Position numbers and translations under genes: made by a program. From Planctomycetota bacterium (GTDB lineage Bacteria > Planctomycetota > UBA1135 > GCA-002748355), in contig PDSF01000036.1 in NCBI GenBank assembly GCA_002748355.1, positions 1-64,000 on the forward strand: a stretch of DNA of 64,000 nt, given 5' to 3'. Each line of letters begins with the position of its first letter. Position 1 is the first letter of the stretch. The notes beneath the pieces are model-generated. The model did no database searches, was not told the DNA's origin, and saw only the letters and a list, made by a program, of their open reading frames with translations. Below are positions 44,428-52,851 of the stretch, piece by piece.

Positions 44428-44712
44428 TCAGCGGCTCTTTGGCAGATCCTCGTCGGTCTTGCCTTTCTGGCGGCTGCGCCGCGCTGGCACCGGATCGTAG
44501 CCGCAGCCGCCGAAAGGGTGGCAGCGGAGCATGCGGCGCAGGGTGAACCAGGAGCCACGCAGGGCGCCGTGGATGCGCAGGGCCTCAAGGGCGTACTCGC
44601 TACAGCTCGGATCGAAGCGGCAGCTGCGGGGGGTGAAGGGGCTGATGCAGCAGCGGTAGAAACGGATGGGCAGGGAGAGGAGCCAGGCGGGGAGGCGGAG
44701 CAGGGTGGTCAT
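44428..44712 (-). CDS. yidD: Membrane protein insertion efficiency factor YidD
   Basis: 94 residues. A small amphipathic membrane-associated protein that helps YidC-dependent insertion. The family pattern is complete: [31 protein letters not shown] start split by conserved cysteines, then [24 protein letters not shown]. The C-terminal basic tail is variable. It overlaps rnpA by 4 nt, the normal arrangement. yidC/oxaA, which usually follows, is absent here and a PLP enzyme gene follows instead. Confidence 0.93.
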   Translation of the reverse strand: MTTLLRLPAWLLSLPIRFYRCCISPFTPRSCRFDPSCSEYALEALRIHGALRGSWFTLRRMLRCHPFGGCGYDPVPARRSRQKGKTDEDLPKSR

Positions 44713-45167
44713 GAGCCTGGCTGCCTGCGGCGGCCGCCCTTCTTGCCGCGGCGCCGGCGTTTCTTGGCGGGCTGCTTCGAGCGTTCGAGGGCGCGTGCTG
44801 CTACCTGGGCGAATTCCGCCATCAACTCGTCGAGAGGATACTTACCGCTGGGATGCTTGGGGATCACCACCAGGTCGACGAATCCTGCCTTGGCTTCGAT
44901 TTCCCAGCGCACCTGGCGGAAGGCCTCGCGGAACATGCGCTTGATGCGGTTGCGGCGCACGGCGTTGCCGCACTTCTTGGAGACGGAGAGGCCTAGGCGC
45001 GCGCAGCTGCCGCGGTTGCGCAGCACGACCAGGCTCATGTGCTTGCCGGAGGCGCGGCCGCCGCGGTGGTAGATGCGGCGGAACTCGCGCTCCTTGCGCA
45101 CGTGCATCTCGCGGGTGAAGCGAAAGCCGGTTCCGCTTGCTGCTGCTGCCTCGGTCTTGCTGCCCAT
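44709..45167 (-). CDS. rnpA: Ribonuclease P protein component
   Basis: About 152 residues from ATG 45167. It assists RNase P RNA in maturing tRNA 5' ends. The RNR signature reads [20 protein letters not shown], with the N-terminal [15 protein letters not shown] motif. There is a long basic C-terminal tail ([15 protein letters not shown]). The ORF is open to 45335, but that part lies in a repeat region and is rejected. rpmH is not upstream as in most bacteria; a dispersed repeat and a divergent aminotransferase gene are found there instead. Confidence 0.92.
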   Translation of the reverse strand: MGSKTEAAAASGTGFRFTREMHVRKEREFRRIYHRGGRASGKHMSLVVLRNRGSCARLGLSVSKKCGNAVRRNRIKRMFREAFRQVRWEIEAKAGFVDLVVIPKHPSGKYPLDELMAEFAQVAARALERSKQPAKKRRRRGKKGGRRRQPGS

Positions 45168-45186
45168 CGTGGCGGAGTCTAGCAGC

Positions 45187-45281
45187 CCGCTGAAAGAGGC
45201 GCACGGCGACAAAGCAGCGCCGGCGAGCCCGCTTGCTGCCATCAAGCCTTGGCGAAACGGTAGATTCGCCGGCGTGTTCTG
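45187..45281. repeat. Dispersed repeat copy A (about 95 bp)
   Basis: It matches 58381-58475 over its whole length with one small indel and a shared block of CGCACGGCGACAAAGCA. The shared ATCAAGCC is followed by a small inverted repeat (GGCGAA/TTCGCC). Similarity also extends about 15 bp upstream (GGCGGAG..). It lies just upstream of rnpA. Coding is not apparent. Confidence 0.8.
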
Positions 45282-45440
45282 AGGCCGAGGGGGGGCTGCC
45301 GGATCAGGGACTCGGTGACGCGCCGGACTTTGCAACGACCGGTTCGTGCCCGGCCCCTGCGATTTGCTCCTCGCGAAACTCCGAGCCGCGCTTCAGGCAC
45401 AAGCCTTGCTTACTCCAATGCCCTCCCCCAAGATCTGCGA

Positions 45441-46697
45441 ATGACCGTATGCCGCACCACTCCCCAGCTCGTCACCGAACTCCCCGGCCCCAAAGCTCGC
45501 GAAGTTCTAGAGCGTGATGAACAGTTCGTTTCGACTTCCTACACCCGTGATTACCCCTTCGTTGCCGAGAAGGGCAGCGGCTGCTGGGTCGAGGATGTAG
45601 ACGGTAACAGCTTTTTGGATTTCGCTGCGGGTATTGCCGTCTGCGCGACAGGGCATTGCCACCCGCGTGTCGTCGAGGCGATCCAGGATCAGGCAGGCAA
45701 GCTCCTGCACATGTCGGGCACGGACTTTTACCACACGGAGCAGGCGCAGCTCGCCGAACGCCTGGCTCGGACCGTCCCCTGGGAGGAAGGCGGCCGCGTC
45801 TTCTTTGGCAATAGCGGCACCGAGGCCAACGAGTGCGCCCTCAAGCTGATGCGCTGGCATACCCAGCGGCAGATCGTCGTGTCCTTCGAGGGAGCCTTCC
45901 ATGGGCGCACCTACGGCTCGTTGTCGTTGACCGCGAGCAAGCCGGTGCACAAGGAGCGCTTCTTCCCGATGCTGCCGGGTGTCTACCACGTGCCTTACGG
46001 GGATGCCGCCGCGATCGAGCGGCTACTGGGCAAGGTGATTCCCGAGAGCGACTTCGCCGGGATCTTTGTCGAGGCGTTGCAGGGCGAAGGTGGCTACCTG
46101 CTGCCGCCTGCGGGCTTCATGCAGCAGCTCCGCGAAATCTGCGACCGCAGCGGCGCGCTGCTGGTTTGCGACGAAGTGCAGGCGGGTATGGGGCGGACCG
46201 GTAAGCTCTGGTGCTTCGAGCACGAGGACGTCCTGCCCGACATCGTCACGACGGCGAAGGGCATCGCTTCGGGCATGCCGCTCGGCGCCTGCATCGCCCG
46301 GCGCAGCGTTATGGACTGGACGCCAGGTTCCCATGCCTCGACCTTTGGCGGTAATCCGGTGGCCTGCTGCGCCGCGCTGGCGACCATGGATTTGCTCGAG
46401 GGCGGACTCACCGACAACGCCGCCGAGAATGGCGCGTATATGCGCGAGCTGCTGGACGAGAAGCTGGGGGAGAATCCGCACGTATTGGAGCTGCGCGGAC
46501 GCGGCTTCATGCTGGCGGTCGAGCTGGACTCGGCCGAGCTGCGCGACCGGGTCGTCAACGAGTGCTTCTACGAGGGGCTGCTCATTCTCGGTTGCGGCGT
46601 GCAGGCGGTGCGTTTCTCACCGCCGCTGACTCTGAGCAGGGACGAGGTCGAGACCGGGGTCGAGATCTTCGTCAAGGTGCTGGCGAGGCACTGCTGA
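45441..46697 (+). CDS. Class III (ornithine/GABA-type) aminotransferase
   Basis: 418 residues from ATG 45441; the frame is open to 45315, but the upstream part lacks conservation. It uses PLP to move amino groups of the omega position of acetylornithine, ornithine, GABA or similar. Blocks are FLDFAAGIAVCATGHCHP, FFGNSGTEANECALKLMR, SFEGAFHGRTYGSLSLT, the Asp-bearing VCDEVQAGMGRTG, and PLP lysine in VTTAKGIASGMPLGA. Substrate cannot be decided without close relatives; no arg or gab gene is adjacent. It converges with aceE across a strong hairpin. Confidence 0.87.
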   Translation: MTVCRTTPQLVTELPGPKAREVLERDEQFVSTSYTRDYPFVAEKGSGCWVEDVDGNSFLDFAAGIAVCATGHCHPRVVEAIQDQAGKLLHMSGTDFYHTEQAQLAERLARTVPWEEGGRVFFGNSGTEANECALKLMRWHTQRQIVVSFEGAFHGRTYGSLSLTASKPVHKERFFPMLPGVYHVPYGDAAAIERLLGKVIPESDFAGIFVEALQGEGGYLLPPAGFMQQLREICDRSGALLVCDEVQAGMGRTGKLWCFEHEDVLPDIVTTAKGIASGMPLGACIARRSVMDWTPGSHASTFGGNPVACCAALATMDLLEGGLTDNAAENGAYMRELLDEKLGENPHVLELRGRGFMLAVELDSAELRDRVVNECFYEGLLILGCGVQAVRFSPPLTLSRDEVETGVEIFVKVLARHC

Positions 46698-46703
46698 GTA
46701 GGG

Positions 46704-46746
46704 TGCTGCGCCCTTCGGCCGCTTGTGGCGAGCGGAGGGCGCAGCA
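46704..46746. terminator. Bidirectional hairpin between aminotransferase and aceE
   Basis: TGCTGCGCCCT (46704-46714) and AGGGCGCAGCA (46736-46746) are exact reverse complements, with an inner CCGCT/AGCGG stem in the loop. It lies between convergent genes. No T-run is present. Confidence 0.75.
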
Positions 46747-46783
46747 GGCTGCAAGAACGCCGCCTGCTAGATCGACATCGGGG

Positions 46784-49471
46784 CTAGACCGACATCGGGT
46801 CGAGCTTCTCTGGGTCGTAGTCGAGCTCTTCGATGGCCTTTTGCACGTCCTTGGCCTTCCACTTGCCGTCTTGCATCAGTCCGGACAGGGCTGCGATCAC
46901 GATCGACTCGGCGTCGATCTCGAAGTGCCGGCGCAGCGACTCACGTGTGTCGCTCATCCCATAGCCGTCGGTGCCCAGCGGCACGAAACGGCCGGGGATC
47001 CACCGGGCCACTAGCTCGGGCACGGCCTTGATCCAGTCGCCGGCGGCGATGAACGGCCCTTCGGCGCCCTGTAGCTGCTGGGTGATCCAGGGTTGAGGAG
47101 CTTCCTGCTCGGGGTGCAGGCGGGCGACGCGTTCGCAACGCAGGGCCTCGTAGCGCAGCTGCTGGTAGCTGGTCGCGCTCCAGACCTTGGCGCTGACACC
47201 GAAGCGCTCGGCGAGCAGGTCCCGCGCCCGCAGCACCTCGTTCATGATCGAGCCCGAACCCATGAGTTGGACTTGGGCCTTCAGCGGCTGCTCTGCGTCT
47301 TCAAAGAGGTAGAGCCCGCGGAGTATCCCTTCGTCGCAGCCCTCCGGCTTGACCGGCATCGGGTAGTTCTCGTTCTGCAGGGTCAGGTAGTAGAAGCAGT
47401 CCTCGTTCTCCCCGACCATGCGCCGCATCCCGTCGCGGATGATGTGGGCGATCTCGTAGGCGAAGGCGGGGTCGTAGGCGCGCAGATTGGGGACGGCCGC
47501 AGCCATCAGCTGGCTGTGCCCGTCCTGGTGCTGCAGGCCTTCGCCGCTGAGGGTGGTGCGCCCGGCGGTGGCGCCGAGCAGGAAACCGCGCCCACGCATA
47601 TCGCCGAAGGCCCAGATCTGATCGCCGGTCCGCTGGAAGCCGAACATCGAGTAGAAGGTGTAGAACGGGATCATCGTCTGGCCGTGGGTCGAGTAGCTGG
47701 TGCCCGCCGCGGTGAACGATGCCATGGCTCCGGCTTCGGTAATGCCCTCTTCGAGGACCTGGCCGTCGCTTGCTTCCCGGTAGTAGAGCAGGAGCCCCTT
47801 GTCGACCGGCTCGTAGAGCTGGCCCTTCTGAGCGTAGATTCCGACCATGCGGAAGAAGGGGTCCATGCCGAAGGTCCGGGCCTCGTCAGGGATGATCGGC
47901 ACGATGAACTTGCCGACATCCTTGTCCTTGATCAGTTTGGACAGCAGTCGCACGAAGGCGATGGTCGTCGATACGCCGGCCTTGCCCTTGGCGGTGCCGG
48001 CGTCGAACTCGGCGTAGATCTCATCCTTGGGCAGGGGCGGCGAGACCGGGACGGTGCTGCGGCGCTTGGGGAGGGTGCCGCCCAGTTTGGCGCGGTGCTC
48101 CTTGAGATACTGCACTTCCTCGCTGTTCTCGCCGGGGTGGTAGAAGGGCGGATCGTGCAGCTCCGAGTCGTCGATGGGCAGCCTGAGCCGGTCGCGGAAG
48201 GTGCGCAGCTGCTGCTCATTCATGTGCTTCATTTGGTGGGTGACGTTGGCCGCTTCGAAGCCCTCACCCAGGCCCCAGCCCTTGATCGTGTGCGCGAGGA
48301 TGGCGGTCGGCCGACCGGCAGTCTTCACCGCGCGCTTGAAGGCGGCGTAGACCTTGCGGTGATCGTGGCCACCGCGGCGCAGCTCCTCGAGCTGAGTGTC
48401 GCTGAGGTGTTCGACCATCTGGCGCAGGCGCGGGTCGCTGCCGAAGAATTCTTCTCGGATCTCCGCGCCGTCCATGGTCGAGAACTTCTGCCAGTGTCCG
48501 TCGCGCAGCTTGTTCATCTTCTGGCGCAGAACGCAGTCGTGGTCCTCGTCGATGAGCTCGTCCCACTCACTTCCCCAAACGACTTTGAGCACGTTCCAGC
48601 CCGAGCCGCGGAATACCGCTTCGAGCTCCTGGATGATTTTGCCGTTACCGCGAACTGGGCCGTCGAGACGCTGCAGGTTGCAGTTCACGACGAAGATCAG
48701 GTTGTCGAGGCCTTCACGAGCGGCGACCGAGAGGGCGCCCAAGGATTCTGGCTCATCCGACTCACCATCACCCATAAAGCACCAGACTCGGCTGCTGCTG
48801 GTATCAACGATGCCTCGGGCTTTTAGGTATTTATTGAAGCGTGCCTGATAAATCGCGGCGATGGGACCCAGTCCCATGGAGACGGTCGGGAACTCCCAAT
48901 AATCCGGCATGAGGCGCGGGTGGGGGTAGGAGCTCAGGCCCTTACCGCGTTCGACCTCGCGGCGAAAGCGGTGCAGCTGCTCCTCGCTGATGCTGCCTTC
49001 GAGGAAACTACGCGCGTAGATGCCCGGGGAGGCGTGCCCCTGGAAGAAGACCTGATCACCGGAGCCGCCCCGGAAGCCCTTGCCACGGAAGAAGTGGTTG
49101 AAGCCGATTTCGAAGAGCGTCGAGACCGAGGCATAGCTGGAGAGGTGGCCACCGAGTCCGGGGAATCGCTCGTTGGTGCGGTGCACCATCACGGCGGCGT
49201 TCCAGCGGATCATCAGGCGCAAGCGCTTTTCTAGCTCGGCATCCCCGGGGAAGCTCGGTTCCTCGTGGTGGGGGATGGTGTTGATGTAGTCCGTAACCAG
49301 GGGTTTGGTCGGCAGGTAGTTCTTGTGCCGTGCGTGCTCAAGCATGCACTTCATCAAATACTTAGCGCGCGACGTACCTGAGGAGCGCAACACCGAATCC
49401 AGAGACTCCATCCACTCACGCGTCTCGATCGGATCGGTGTCGTGCAGGGGCTTTTGGTTGAGGTCGCTCAT
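46784..49471 (-). CDS. aceE: Pyruvate dehydrogenase E1, homodimeric type
   Basis: 895 residues from ATG 49471, the usual length for the single-chain E1. It decarboxylates pyruvate with TPP and reductively acetylates the E2 lipoyl domain. TPP-binding GDGESDEPES...VVNCNLQRLDGPVRGNGKI is intact, as are HLSSYASVSTLFEIGFNHF and the late SGEGLQHQDGHSQL. The frame stays open far upstream to 50287, antisense to the S9 peptidase gene; that extension is rejected because it is Lys/Pro/Ala antisense and lacks homology. aceF and lpd are absent. It is divergent from the S9 peptidase gene. A TATAGA on the minus strand at 49526-49531 may be its -10 box. Confidence 0.96.
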   Translation of the reverse strand: MSDLNQKPLHDTDPIETREWMESLDSVLRSSGTSRAKYLMKCMLEHARHKNYLPTKPLVTDYINTIPHHEEPSFPGDAELEKRLRLMIRWNAAVMVHRTNERFPGLGGHLSSYASVSTLFEIGFNHFFRGKGFRGGSGDQVFFQGHASPGIYARSFLEGSISEEQLHRFRREVERGKGLSSYPHPRLMPDYWEFPTVSMGLGPIAAIYQARFNKYLKARGIVDTSSSRVWCFMGDGESDEPESLGALSVAAREGLDNLIFVVNCNLQRLDGPVRGNGKIIQELEAVFRGSGWNVLKVVWGSEWDELIDEDHDCVLRQKMNKLRDGHWQKFSTMDGAEIREEFFGSDPRLRQMVEHLSDTQLEELRRGGHDHRKVYAAFKRAVKTAGRPTAILAHTIKGWGLGEGFEAANVTHQMKHMNEQQLRTFRDRLRLPIDDSELHDPPFYHPGENSEEVQYLKEHRAKLGGTLPKRRSTVPVSPPLPKDEIYAEFDAGTAKGKAGVSTTIAFVRLLSKLIKDKDVGKFIVPIIPDEARTFGMDPFFRMVGIYAQKGQLYEPVDKGLLLYYREASDGQVLEEGITEAGAMASFTAAGTSYSTHGQTMIPFYTFYSMFGFQRTGDQIWAFGDMRGRGFLLGATAGRTTLSGEGLQHQDGHSQLMAAAVPNLRAYDPAFAYEIAHIIRDGMRRMVGENEDCFYYLTLQNENYPMPVKPEGCDEGILRGLYLFEDAEQPLKAQVQLMGSGSIMNEVLRARDLLAERFGVSAKVWSATSYQQLRYEALRCERVARLHPEQEAPQPWITQQLQGAEGPFIAAGDWIKAVPELVARWIPGRFVPLGTDGYGMSDTRESLRRHFEIDAESIVIAALSGLMQDGKWKAKDVQKAIEELDYDPEKLDPMSV

Positions 49472-49724
49472 AGGGGCGAGTGGGGCAGGCGTGTGCAGGG
49501 GCGGGCGAAAAAAACAGCGAAGCAGTCTATAGGCCAGGTTCCGGGATTTCCGCATGTCGCTTGCAGCATGCGACGAGTTTCCCGAGGCTTTCCCGGGTCT
49601 TGTTGCCGAACGAACTATGTTGTCGCGGATTCGGTGGCGCAGATGGTGCTTTGTTGCCGTGCCCGTATTCCGGCAGCCTGCTAGCTTTTCCTGCCTCGCC
49701 ATCTCTTGGTTTATGGAGGACCGT

Positions 49725-52700
49725 ATGACCCGGGTCCTGTTGTTCTTCTTCCTCGTGCCTTTTGGCATGCTTTCGACACATGCCCTGAAGGCAGAGAGCG
49801 AGCCGTTTTCGCGTGTGGCCCGACCCCTTGACCATCGCCTGGCCGAGGACTGGAAGCGCATCGCTGCTGTTCGGGTTAGCGAAGACGGCGCTTGGATTGC
49901 TTGGGTGCAGAGCCCATATGACGGCGATCCCGAGCTCTTCGTCAGCTCTTGGGACGGTACGAAGCTATACCGACGAAACTGTGGGACGAACCCACGCTTT
50001 ACCAAGGACGGTAAAAGGGTCCTCTTTACCCTTGCCGTGTCGAAACAGGCGCAGCGGGCCAAGAAGCTGGCAGAACTCGAAAAACGCCGCAAGCGGGAGA
50101 GCGCGAAGCAAAAGCCCAAGCCGGCACAGAAGACTGGCGGCAAGCCCAAGCCGGTGAAGAAACCACAGCTGAAGAAACAGCCGGCGAAGCAACCCAAGGC
50201 GAAGCCGAAGTCCAAGGCGAAGCAGGCCAAGGCGAAGCCCCCTGCCTTGGAGTCGGCACTTGGCATATTGGAGCTGGAATCTGGCAAGATCCGGGTGATC
50301 GCCGGAGCGCGCTCCTGGCGTTACTCCGATGCGGTTCCGGAAGTGCTGTTGGTCCAGCGTAAAGACGGCGGCAGCAGCAAGCTGATTCGCTACGACCTGG
50401 ACTCCAAAAAGGTGACGGGCTCGTGGGCGGATACCAAAGGGCTTGTGCTTCGTGCCGGGGACACGCGCTTCTTCTTCCTGCAGCCGTACCGAGCGGCAAA
50501 GGCGGCGAAAAAGGGCTCGAAGGAAAAGCCGGTGACAGAGCGTGCGGGCGGTCTACGTGTCGCGGATCTTCGGGGTGGAGAAGCCCGCCTGCTGCATGGG
50601 AGCCGGGGAGAGTTTCGCGGCCCGTACCTTGATAAGAAGCTCCGGCGTGTCGTTTGGATGCACCAAGGGCGGAAGGGCGACGAGTCGGTCAGGGAAAAGC
50701 GAGAGCTTCCTCGCCGTAAGACTTGGGAACTCTGGTACTGGGCAGGGACGAAGGAGGATACTCCCCACGAACTACTGAAGGAGACAAGGGCTCTCGCTGC
50801 TGGGGGCAAAGCCCTGTTGTTAACTCCGGATCGTCGGCCGAGCTTCTCTAGGGACGGCAGTACCCTTTTTGTTGGGGTCCGTGAGCGTCCGCCTTTGCCG
50901 CTTCCGAGCGGCCTGAGCGAGGATGAGGTCAAGCTCGATATCTGGCACTGGAAGGATCGCCGGCTGCAGCCTTGGCAGGCGCGCAGTCGCGCCAGCTATG
51001 CACGGCGATCGATCCCGGCGCTGTATCACTTTGGGGATCAAAGCTGGCGTGTCATAGGCACTCGACCCTTGGCGACCGGGGCCTTCCTCACCCCCGATGG
51101 TGGGCAGATCTGGTGGATCGATCGGGAGCCCTATGCGGCACTCAAGTCCTGGGATACCAACTACCAAGACGTCTATGTCGCCGATACCGGCAGCGGCCGT
51201 ATCCGCCGGGTCCTGACCAAGGTGCTTACTAAGGTTCGGCCTTCGCTCGATGGGCGTTATCTCCTTGAGCTGGGACGTGATCATCAATGGTATGCCCACG
51301 ATATTCTGGAGGATCGCAGCGTTTGCTTGACCGAGGGCTTGGGGCTGTCTTTCGTGGATGAGCGCTGGGATCGTCCCTTATATCCACCGGAATACGGCAT
51401 TCTTGGGTGGGCGAAGGACGACGCCTATGTCTACCTCTACGACCGTTATGATCTTTGGCGGATGGCGCCCGACGGCAGTGAGCGACTGTGTTTGACCGGT
51501 GGTTATGGTCGCGATAAACAGCTCCGCTTCCGGCGTATGCGCCTGGATCCGGAGGAAAAGGCTGTTGACCCAGGTGCAAAGATGCTCTTGTCCGCTTTCG
51601 ACGAGAGGTCGATGGCGAGTGGCTTCTATCGCTTCGACCCTGGGGCCGAGGGCGATGGCCTGCAGAAGCTCACGCTGAAGCACGCCGCCTTTGGGCGCCA
51701 AGTCTACACCGGCAAAGATCAAAAGAAGCTCTACTTTACGGTGTCACGTTTTGACCTGGCTCCGGACCTTTGGTCCTGTGACCCCGAGTTCGAGAATATG
51801 CGTCGGCTCTCGGACAGCAATCCGCAGCAAAAGAACTATCGCTGGGGCAAGGCCGAGCTCGTGCACTGGACTGGGCTCAGTGGCCAGAAGCTGAAGGGTA
51901 TCCTGATCAAGCCGGATGGCTTTGACCCTAAGCGCAAATACCCCCTGATGGTGTATTTCTACGCACGCCGCTCAGAGACCTTGCATCAGTATCGACTGCC
52001 TCACCCTGGCACGAACCCTAGCCCCAGTTTCTATGTGAGCCGCGGCTACCTGTGGTTCATTCCAGATGTCCACTACCAGACGGGGCGCCCAGGGCAGAGT
52101 GCCCTCGACTGCGTCGTTCCCGGTGTCCTGTCTCTGCTCAAGAAGGGCTATATCGATGCGAAGCGCGTGGGCATGGCCGGGCATTCCTGGGGTGGATACC
52201 AGGTCAGTTATCTGGTGACTCGGACCAAGTTGTTCGCGGCTGCGGAAGCGGGCGCGCCGGTTTCTAATATGACCAGCGCCTATGGCGGCATGCGCTGGGG
52301 TACTGGTCTGTCGCGCATGTTCCAATATGAAGTCGGCCAGAGCCGCATCGGCGGCAGCTTATGGGAGAAGCCCAGGCACTATCTCGAGAACTCGCCGATC
52401 TTCCGAGCCGACGAGATCGAGACACCGCTATTGATCCTGCACAACGACAAAGATGGGGCGGTGCCGTGGTCTCAGGGCCTCGAGTTCTTCATGGCCCTGC
52501 GCCGTCTGCAAAAAGAGGCCTACCTGTTCAACTACAACGGTGAGGCACATGGGCTGCGAAAAAAGGCCACGCAGCGTGACTGGGCGCGGCGCATGCAGGA
52601 GTTCTTCGATCACCACTTGCTTGGGAAGCGCGCGCCGAAGTGGATGCAAGAAGGGGTGCCCTATCGCCAGCGCATGCAGGAGAAGTACGAACGCCAGCGC

Positions 52701-52736
52701 TCTGGGGAGGCAGGGCAGAAAGGAGGCCGAGACTGA
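49725..52736 (+). CDS. Secreted S9-family (prolyl oligopeptidase-like) peptidase
   Basis: 1003 residues from ATG 49725, with GGAGG five bases upstream (ATG 49713 is an alternative, MEDRMTR). It starts with a signal peptide (FFFLVPFGMLSTHALKA). A WD/PD40-like propeller follows, interrupted at about residues 119-174 by a Lys/Pro/Ala-rich insert. The alpha/beta-hydrolase domain has the nucleophile elbow GMAGHSWGGYQ, Asp in LHNDKDGAVPW and His in YNGEAHGLRK, so it should be active. Its relatives are dipeptidyl or acylaminoacyl peptidases. The insert resembles histone-H1-like tails and is unusual. A GAGGATACTC palindrome is at 50754. It is divergent from aceE. Confidence 0.88.
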   Translation: MTRVLLFFFLVPFGMLSTHALKAESEPFSRVARPLDHRLAEDWKRIAAVRVSEDGAWIAWVQSPYDGDPELFVSSWDGTKLYRRNCGTNPRFTKDGKRVLFTLAVSKQAQRAKKLAELEKRRKRESAKQKPKPAQKTGGKPKPVKKPQLKKQPAKQPKAKPKSKAKQAKAKPPALESALGILELESGKIRVIAGARSWRYSDAVPEVLLVQRKDGGSSKLIRYDLDSKKVTGSWADTKGLVLRAGDTRFFFLQPYRAAKAAKKGSKEKPVTERAGGLRVADLRGGEARLLHGSRGEFRGPYLDKKLRRVVWMHQGRKGDESVREKRELPRRKTWELWYWAGTKEDTPHELLKETRALAAGGKALLLTPDRRPSFSRDGSTLFVGVRERPPLPLPSGLSEDEVKLDIWHWKDRRLQPWQARSRASYARRSIPALYHFGDQSWRVIGTRPLATGAFLTPDGGQIWWIDREPYAALKSWDTNYQDVYVADTGSGRIRRVLTKVLTKVRPSLDGRYLLELGRDHQWYAHDILEDRSVCLTEGLGLSFVDERWDRPLYPPEYGILGWAKDDAYVYLYDRYDLWRMAPDGSERLCLTGGYGRDKQLRFRRMRLDPEEKAVDPGAKMLLSAFDERSMASGFYRFDPGAEGDGLQKLTLKHAAFGRQVYTGKDQKKLYFTVSRFDLAPDLWSCDPEFENMRRLSDSNPQQKNYRWGKAELVHWTGLSGQKLKGILIKPDGFDPKRKYPLMVYFYARRSETLHQYRLPHPGTNPSPSFYVSRGYLWFIPDVHYQTGRPGQSALDCVVPGVLSLLKKGYIDAKRVGMAGHSWGGYQVSYLVTRTKLFAAAEAGAPVSNMTSAYGGMRWGTGLSRMFQYEVGQSRIGGSLWEKPRHYLENSPIFRADEIETPLLILHNDKDGAVPWSQGLEFFMALRRLQKEAYLFNYNGEAHGLRKKATQRDWARRMQEFFDHHLLGKRAPKWMQEGVPYRQRMQEKYERQRSGEAGQKGGRD

Positions 52737-52851
52737 CTCCTCCTACTTGCCCAGTCCTTATTATGGGATTCGCGCGGCCTGAGGGGTGACGGGTTGCTGG
52801 GCAAGGCTATGCTCCTCGCTTTTCTTCCCATCTCTCTCTTGGAGTCTCCGG

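Noticed and set aside
47093..48826. Plus-strand open frame of 577 codons
   Set aside because: It is antisense to aceE, whose TPP motif and full length are intact.
49472..50287. N-terminal extension of aceE
   Set aside because: It would run antisense through the Lys/Pro/Ala-rich insert of the S9 peptidase; AceE length is normal from 49471.
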